Below, in pieces: positions 61,181-64,000 of a stretch of 64,000 nt of DNA (its first letter is position 1; the number at the start of each line of letters is the position of its first letter). The notes under the pieces are model-generated. The model was given only the letters and a program-made list of their open reading frames with translations, ran no database searches and was not told the DNA's origin. Where the stretch lies: contig CAIMWS010000521.1 of assembly GCA_903845125.1 (NCBI GenBank), positions 1-64,000 of the forward strand, in the 5' to 3' direction. Origin of the DNA: an uncultured Verrucomicrobiota bacterium. GTDB taxonomy: Bacteria; Verrucomicrobiota; Verrucomicrobiia; Limisphaerales; UBA1319. Both the position numbers and the translations under genes were made by a program.

Positions 61181-64000
61181 TCAGCCGCATTGGGTATCGC
61201 CCAAGGCTTCTTTCACGAGCAGAAACAGAAATTCCAAGCGGTCCACCCATGCCCCCCCTTTTTCCCGCAGATCCTGCTCGGGGGCTTTTTCCAAACGATC
61301 CGACTCCATGACCAGCATGCCGGCGCTGATGGTGGAAGCGCCGCCACGGATGCGGTGCGCGATGGCCCGCACATTCTGGAAATCGCCCTGCTTGAAGGCT
61401 TCCCGCAGCCGCACCAGTTGCTTGGGGAGATCCTCCAGAAACAGGGCGGCAATCCGGCGGGCGGTTTCCAAATCTCCATCACAACGACGGAGAAATTCCT
61501 CCTGGTTCAACGGCTCGGCAGGTTCAACGGGAGCGGGTGCAAGCGGGGTTTCCGCAGCCATGCCCTCCGCCTGGCCAGGCACGGACGCGTCGTCTGGCCG
61601 CAGCCAGCGCAGCAGCATCCGGGAGAGCTTCTGCATATCGAACGGTTTGGTGAGATGATCATCCATTCCCGCTCGCAAGCTTTTCTCGCGATCTCCAGCC
61701 ATGGCATTCGCGGTGAGGGCGATCACCGGAACCAGGGAATTGAGCACACCGGTGTCGGGATCGCGGATCTTCCGGGTGGTTTCGTACCCATCCATCTCGG
61801 GCATCTGGCAATCCATCAGGACCAGATCGCATGGCACTTTTCTCAGCATCTCCAGTGCCTCGAGCCCATTACTGGCGGCATCCACCAGCACACCGAGTTT
61901 TTTCAAGACCCGCATGGCCAATTCCTGGTTGGTAGGATTATCTTCGACCAACAGCACTTTAAATCCTGCCAACTGGCTGGCGATATCGGTGGCCGGAAGC
62001 GCGGAGAAACGCGGAGCCGCGGTGGCGGCCGCGGCCCCTCCCCCTCCCAAGGCGCTTTGCAGCGCATCGCGCAAGGCGCCCTGCCGCAAAGGCTTGTAGA
62101 GCAGAGCCGCGGGTCCCAGCCAATCCCATTCCCCCGGAAGACTGGGCGCCCCCAAGACGTTGATCAGGATCAAACGGGCCTGTGAGAACCATTTTTCCGA
62201 GCGCACCTGGGGGCCCAACTGCGCCTGCAGATCGCCGCCCCCGGAAACATCGAGCAAGATCACCCGGTAGGCATCGTTGGCAGCGGCAGCCTTCCGTAAT
62301 GAATCGAGCGCGGCCTCCAGAGTATCCACCTCCCCGCATCGGGCGCCCCAGTATTCGAGTAATCCTTTGACCACGGCCCGGGTCTGGGCATGGCGATCCA
62401 CCACCAGCATGTTGAGTTTGGCGACGGGTGGAGCCTCCGGAAGAGCCGGCGCGATGGCAGTTTGCCTTGCGCAAGGCAGCGTGAAAAAGAAGGCGGAACC
62501 ACGGCCGGATTCGCTCTCCGCGCCAATGGTCCCCCCCATCAATTCGACGAGGCGCTTGCAAATCGCCAAGCCCAGGCCGGTGCCTCCGTACCGGCGATTG
62601 GTCGAGCCATCCGCCTGCACAAATGGGCTGAACAGCCCGGACAACTGCTGCTCGCTGATGCCGATGCCCGTATCCGCCACGACGAAATCCAAGGTAACCA
62701 GGGCTTCGCTTTCAGATTGTGCCCCCACTCTGAGCACCACGCTGCCAGTCTCGGTGAATTTCACGGCGTTGCCCACCAGATTCACCAGGATCTGCCGCAA
62801 CCGTTCAGGATCCCCGCGCAAGCGGGTGGGAATTCCCGGAGCGAAAGCGCAAGCCAGGTCGAGATCCTTTTCCTGGGCACGAGCGGCAAACATTTCCGTG
62901 ACATCCTCCACCAAGGCCAGAAGGTCAAAATCGATGCATTCCAACTCCAATTTCCGGGCTTCGATCTTAGAAAAATCCAGGATGTCGTTGAGCAGCGTGG
63001 AAAGAATTTCCGCGCTGGCCCGGGCGATGGTGGCGAACCGGCGCTGTTCGGCATCCAGGGATGTCTCCAGCAGCAGTTGGATCATGCCCACAATCCCGCT
63101 GACCGGGGTGCGAATCTCGTGGCTCATATTGGCGACGAATTCGCTTTTGGCCGCATTGGCTTTCTGGGCCAGCAGCGCCATCTCGTTGGCCCGGGAGGTG
63201 ACCTCCTCCAAATGGCGATTAGTCTGCTGCAACTGGTCCTCCGCCTGTTTACGCTCCGTGATATCCGTGATGGCACCCGCCATCAGCCAAGGCTGCCCGG
63301 CATCAGTCCATTTGATGACCTTGCCACGGTCGTGCACCCACACCCACCGGCCATCACGGTGGCGCATGCGGTATTCCATGTCGTAATTAGGCAGGTCCCC
63401 TGCGAAATGCTTTTGCAGTTGTTGCTGGCAACGCTGAAGATCCTCTGGATGCGTTGTGTCCTGCCAGGTTCTGATCGTCAACGGAGAAAGATCTTCCAGC
63501 GAGTAGCCCGCGATGGCCGCCCAACGGGCATTGCACGCAGCCAGGCCGGTCTGGAAATCCCATTCCCAGGTGCCCGCCCGGGTGGCCTCGATAATGCGTA
63601 CAAGCCGCTCCTCACTGGCGCGCAAAAACTCCTCCGCCTGTTTCTGCTCGGTGACATCCACCATCACGGTCAAAAGGCTTTTCTGCCCCTGGGTTTCAAT
63701 GACTTCACCCGAAAACAGCCCCACGAGAATGCGCCCATCCTTGGCCTTCACCGCCAAATCGTGGTTGCGGAAACGGCCGTCACGCTTCAACTCCTGTTCC
63801 ATCCGCGCATTCTCGTGAGGTTGGGCAAACAGGCCCAATTCCTCGGAAGTCTTTCCCACCACTTCTTCACGGCTGTAGCCGAGCTTGATCAGGAAGGAAT
63901 CATTCACCTCGGAAAAATGGCGGTCCGGAAGGGAAGTGACCGCCATCAACGCCGGGTTGCTGCTGAAAAAACGGTTGAATTTTTGCAGCGCCGACTCCAG
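61181..64000 (-). CDS. Hybrid sensor histidine kinase, PAS-PAS-HisKA-HATPase-REC-REC-HPt (N-terminus outside window)
   Basis: Open to the right edge, so the N-terminus is missing; 939 residues remain. The codons at the edge already read as the start of a PAS domain (LQKFNRFFSSNPALMAVTSL), so more sensor sequence probably lies upstream. Two PAS domains are followed by a short coiled coil and HisKA (His near 294 of the visible part, NMSHEIRTPVSG), then HATPase_c (N box NLVGNAVKF, G boxes DTGIGI and GTGLGLAICKRL). The first receiver-like domain is degenerate (LNMLVVDRHAQTRAVV, Asp in ILLDVSGGG). The second is canonical (LVEDNPTNQE; phospho-Asp near 730 in LVLMDCQMPEMDG). An HPt domain ends the protein (His near 882 in AIAHRIRGGAS). 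A complete BarA/ArcB-like phosphorelay on one chain. Confidence 0.93.
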   Translation of the reverse strand: MESALQKFNRFFSSNPALMAVTSLPDRHFSEVNDSFLIKLGYSREEVVGKTSEELGLFAQPHENARMEQELKRDGRFRNHDLAVKAKDGRILVGLFSGEVIETQGQKSLLTVMVDVTEQKQAEEFLRASEERLVRIIEATRAGTWEWDFQTGLAACNARWAAIAGYSLEDLSPLTIRTWQDTTHPEDLQRCQQQLQKHFAGDLPNYDMEYRMRHRDGRWVWVHDRGKVIKWTDAGQPWLMAGAITDITERKQAEDQLQQTNRHLEEVTSRANEMALLAQKANAAKSEFVANMSHEIRTPVSGIVGMIQLLLETSLDAEQRRFATIARASAEILSTLLNDILDFSKIEARKLELECIDFDLLALVEDVTEMFAARAQEKDLDLACAFAPGIPTRLRGDPERLRQILVNLVGNAVKFTETGSVVLRVGAQSESEALVTLDFVVADTGIGISEQQLSGLFSPFVQADGSTNRRYGGTGLGLAICKRLVELMGGTIGAESESGRGSAFFFTLPCARQTAIAPALPEAPPVAKLNMLVVDRHAQTRAVVKGLLEYWGARCGEVDTLEAALDSLRKAAAANDAYRVILLDVSGGGDLQAQLGPQVRSEKWFSQARLILINVLGAPSLPGEWDWLGPAALLYKPLRQGALRDALQSALGGGGAAAATAAPRFSALPATDIASQLAGFKVLLVEDNPTNQELAMRVLKKLGVLVDAASNGLEALEMLRKVPCDLVLMDCQMPEMDGYETTRKIRDPDTGVLNSLVPVIALTANAMAGDREKSLRAGMDDHLTKPFDMQKLSRMLLRWLRPDDASVPGQAEGMAAETPLAPAPVEPAEPLNQEEFLRRCDGDLETARRIAALFLEDLPKQLVRLREAFKQGDFQNVRAIAHRIRGGASTISAGMLVMESDRLEKAPEQDLREKGGAWVDRLEFLFLLVKEALGDTQCG

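Noticed and set aside
1-64000. CRISPR arrays, insertion sequences, integrases, tRNA or rRNA genes, prophage
   Set aside because: I looked for regular spaced repeats, transposase motifs, terminal inverted repeats and tRNA-like cloverleaf patterns and saw none.

Overview
The window reads as chromosomal DNA of a Verrucomicrobiota bacterium, most likely the Pedosphaera/Limisphaera side (subdivision 3). The reasons are indirect. Translation initiation factor IF-3 carries a long low-complexity C-terminal tail. There is a prepilin-type H-X9-DG protein, a PVC-style set of secreted Gfo/Idh oxidoreductase, HEAT, FG-GAP/ASPIC-UnbV and planctomycete-type cytochrome c proteins, and a recurring C-terminal W...FYR module on secreted proteins. 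The DNA is visibly GC-rich and free of insertion sequences, tRNAs, rRNAs and CRISPR arrays. No phylogeny was run, so the assignment is inference.

Layout. 1-3.5 kb: the start of a secreted DUF1080 protein, then a NarL-type response regulator translationally coupled to a PAS/GAF histidine kinase. 3.7-6.5 kb: an MFS transporter with a large loop insertion, and a secreted fibronectin-III protein behind a recognisable promoter. 6.8-9.7 kb: assembly ATPase plus inner-membrane platform of a type II secretion / type IV pilus machine. 9.8-14.9 kb: a Tat-exported oxidoreductase, a HEAT protein and an HzsA-related heme/propeller protein. 15.1-18.5 kb: infC (TTG start, standing alone), a mono-heme cytochrome and alanine racemase.

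18.5-32.1 kb is almost entirely periplasmic and on the minus strand. Eight tightly packed genes run from 32121 down to 22086: an ASPIC/UnbV lipoprotein, a heme-propeller lipoprotein, a tri-heme YVTN/peroxidase-like protein, a regulator-type propeller, two Leu/Ile/Val-type binding proteins with no permease or ATPase, a Tll0287-like cytochrome and a histidine-bearing four-helix membrane protein. A TPR/FG-GAP lipoprotein follows. This is the best candidate in the window for an undescribed system, perhaps ligand sensing or capture coupled to periplasmic electron transfer.

32.4-38.8 kb: a sugar isomerase of the arabinose-isomerase type, a Ski2-like helicase, a small membrane protein and aspartate kinase. 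39.0-50.4 kb: a minus-strand cluster holding a nucleoside hydrolase-GH43 fusion, a glycosidase-like TIM-barrel protein, a 1240-residue FG-GAP protein and a 1305-residue internally duplicated secreted protein. 51.0-53.1 kb: a PfkB-type kinase, thiE and a small orphan. 53.2-59.9 kb: ROK protein, SxtJ-like protein, carbamoyltransferase, a 50-residue DUF5989 protein, PQQ-type propeller and ABC exporter, all in one direction. 60.3-64.0 kb: a pseudopilin-like protein and a hybrid histidine kinase cut by the right edge.
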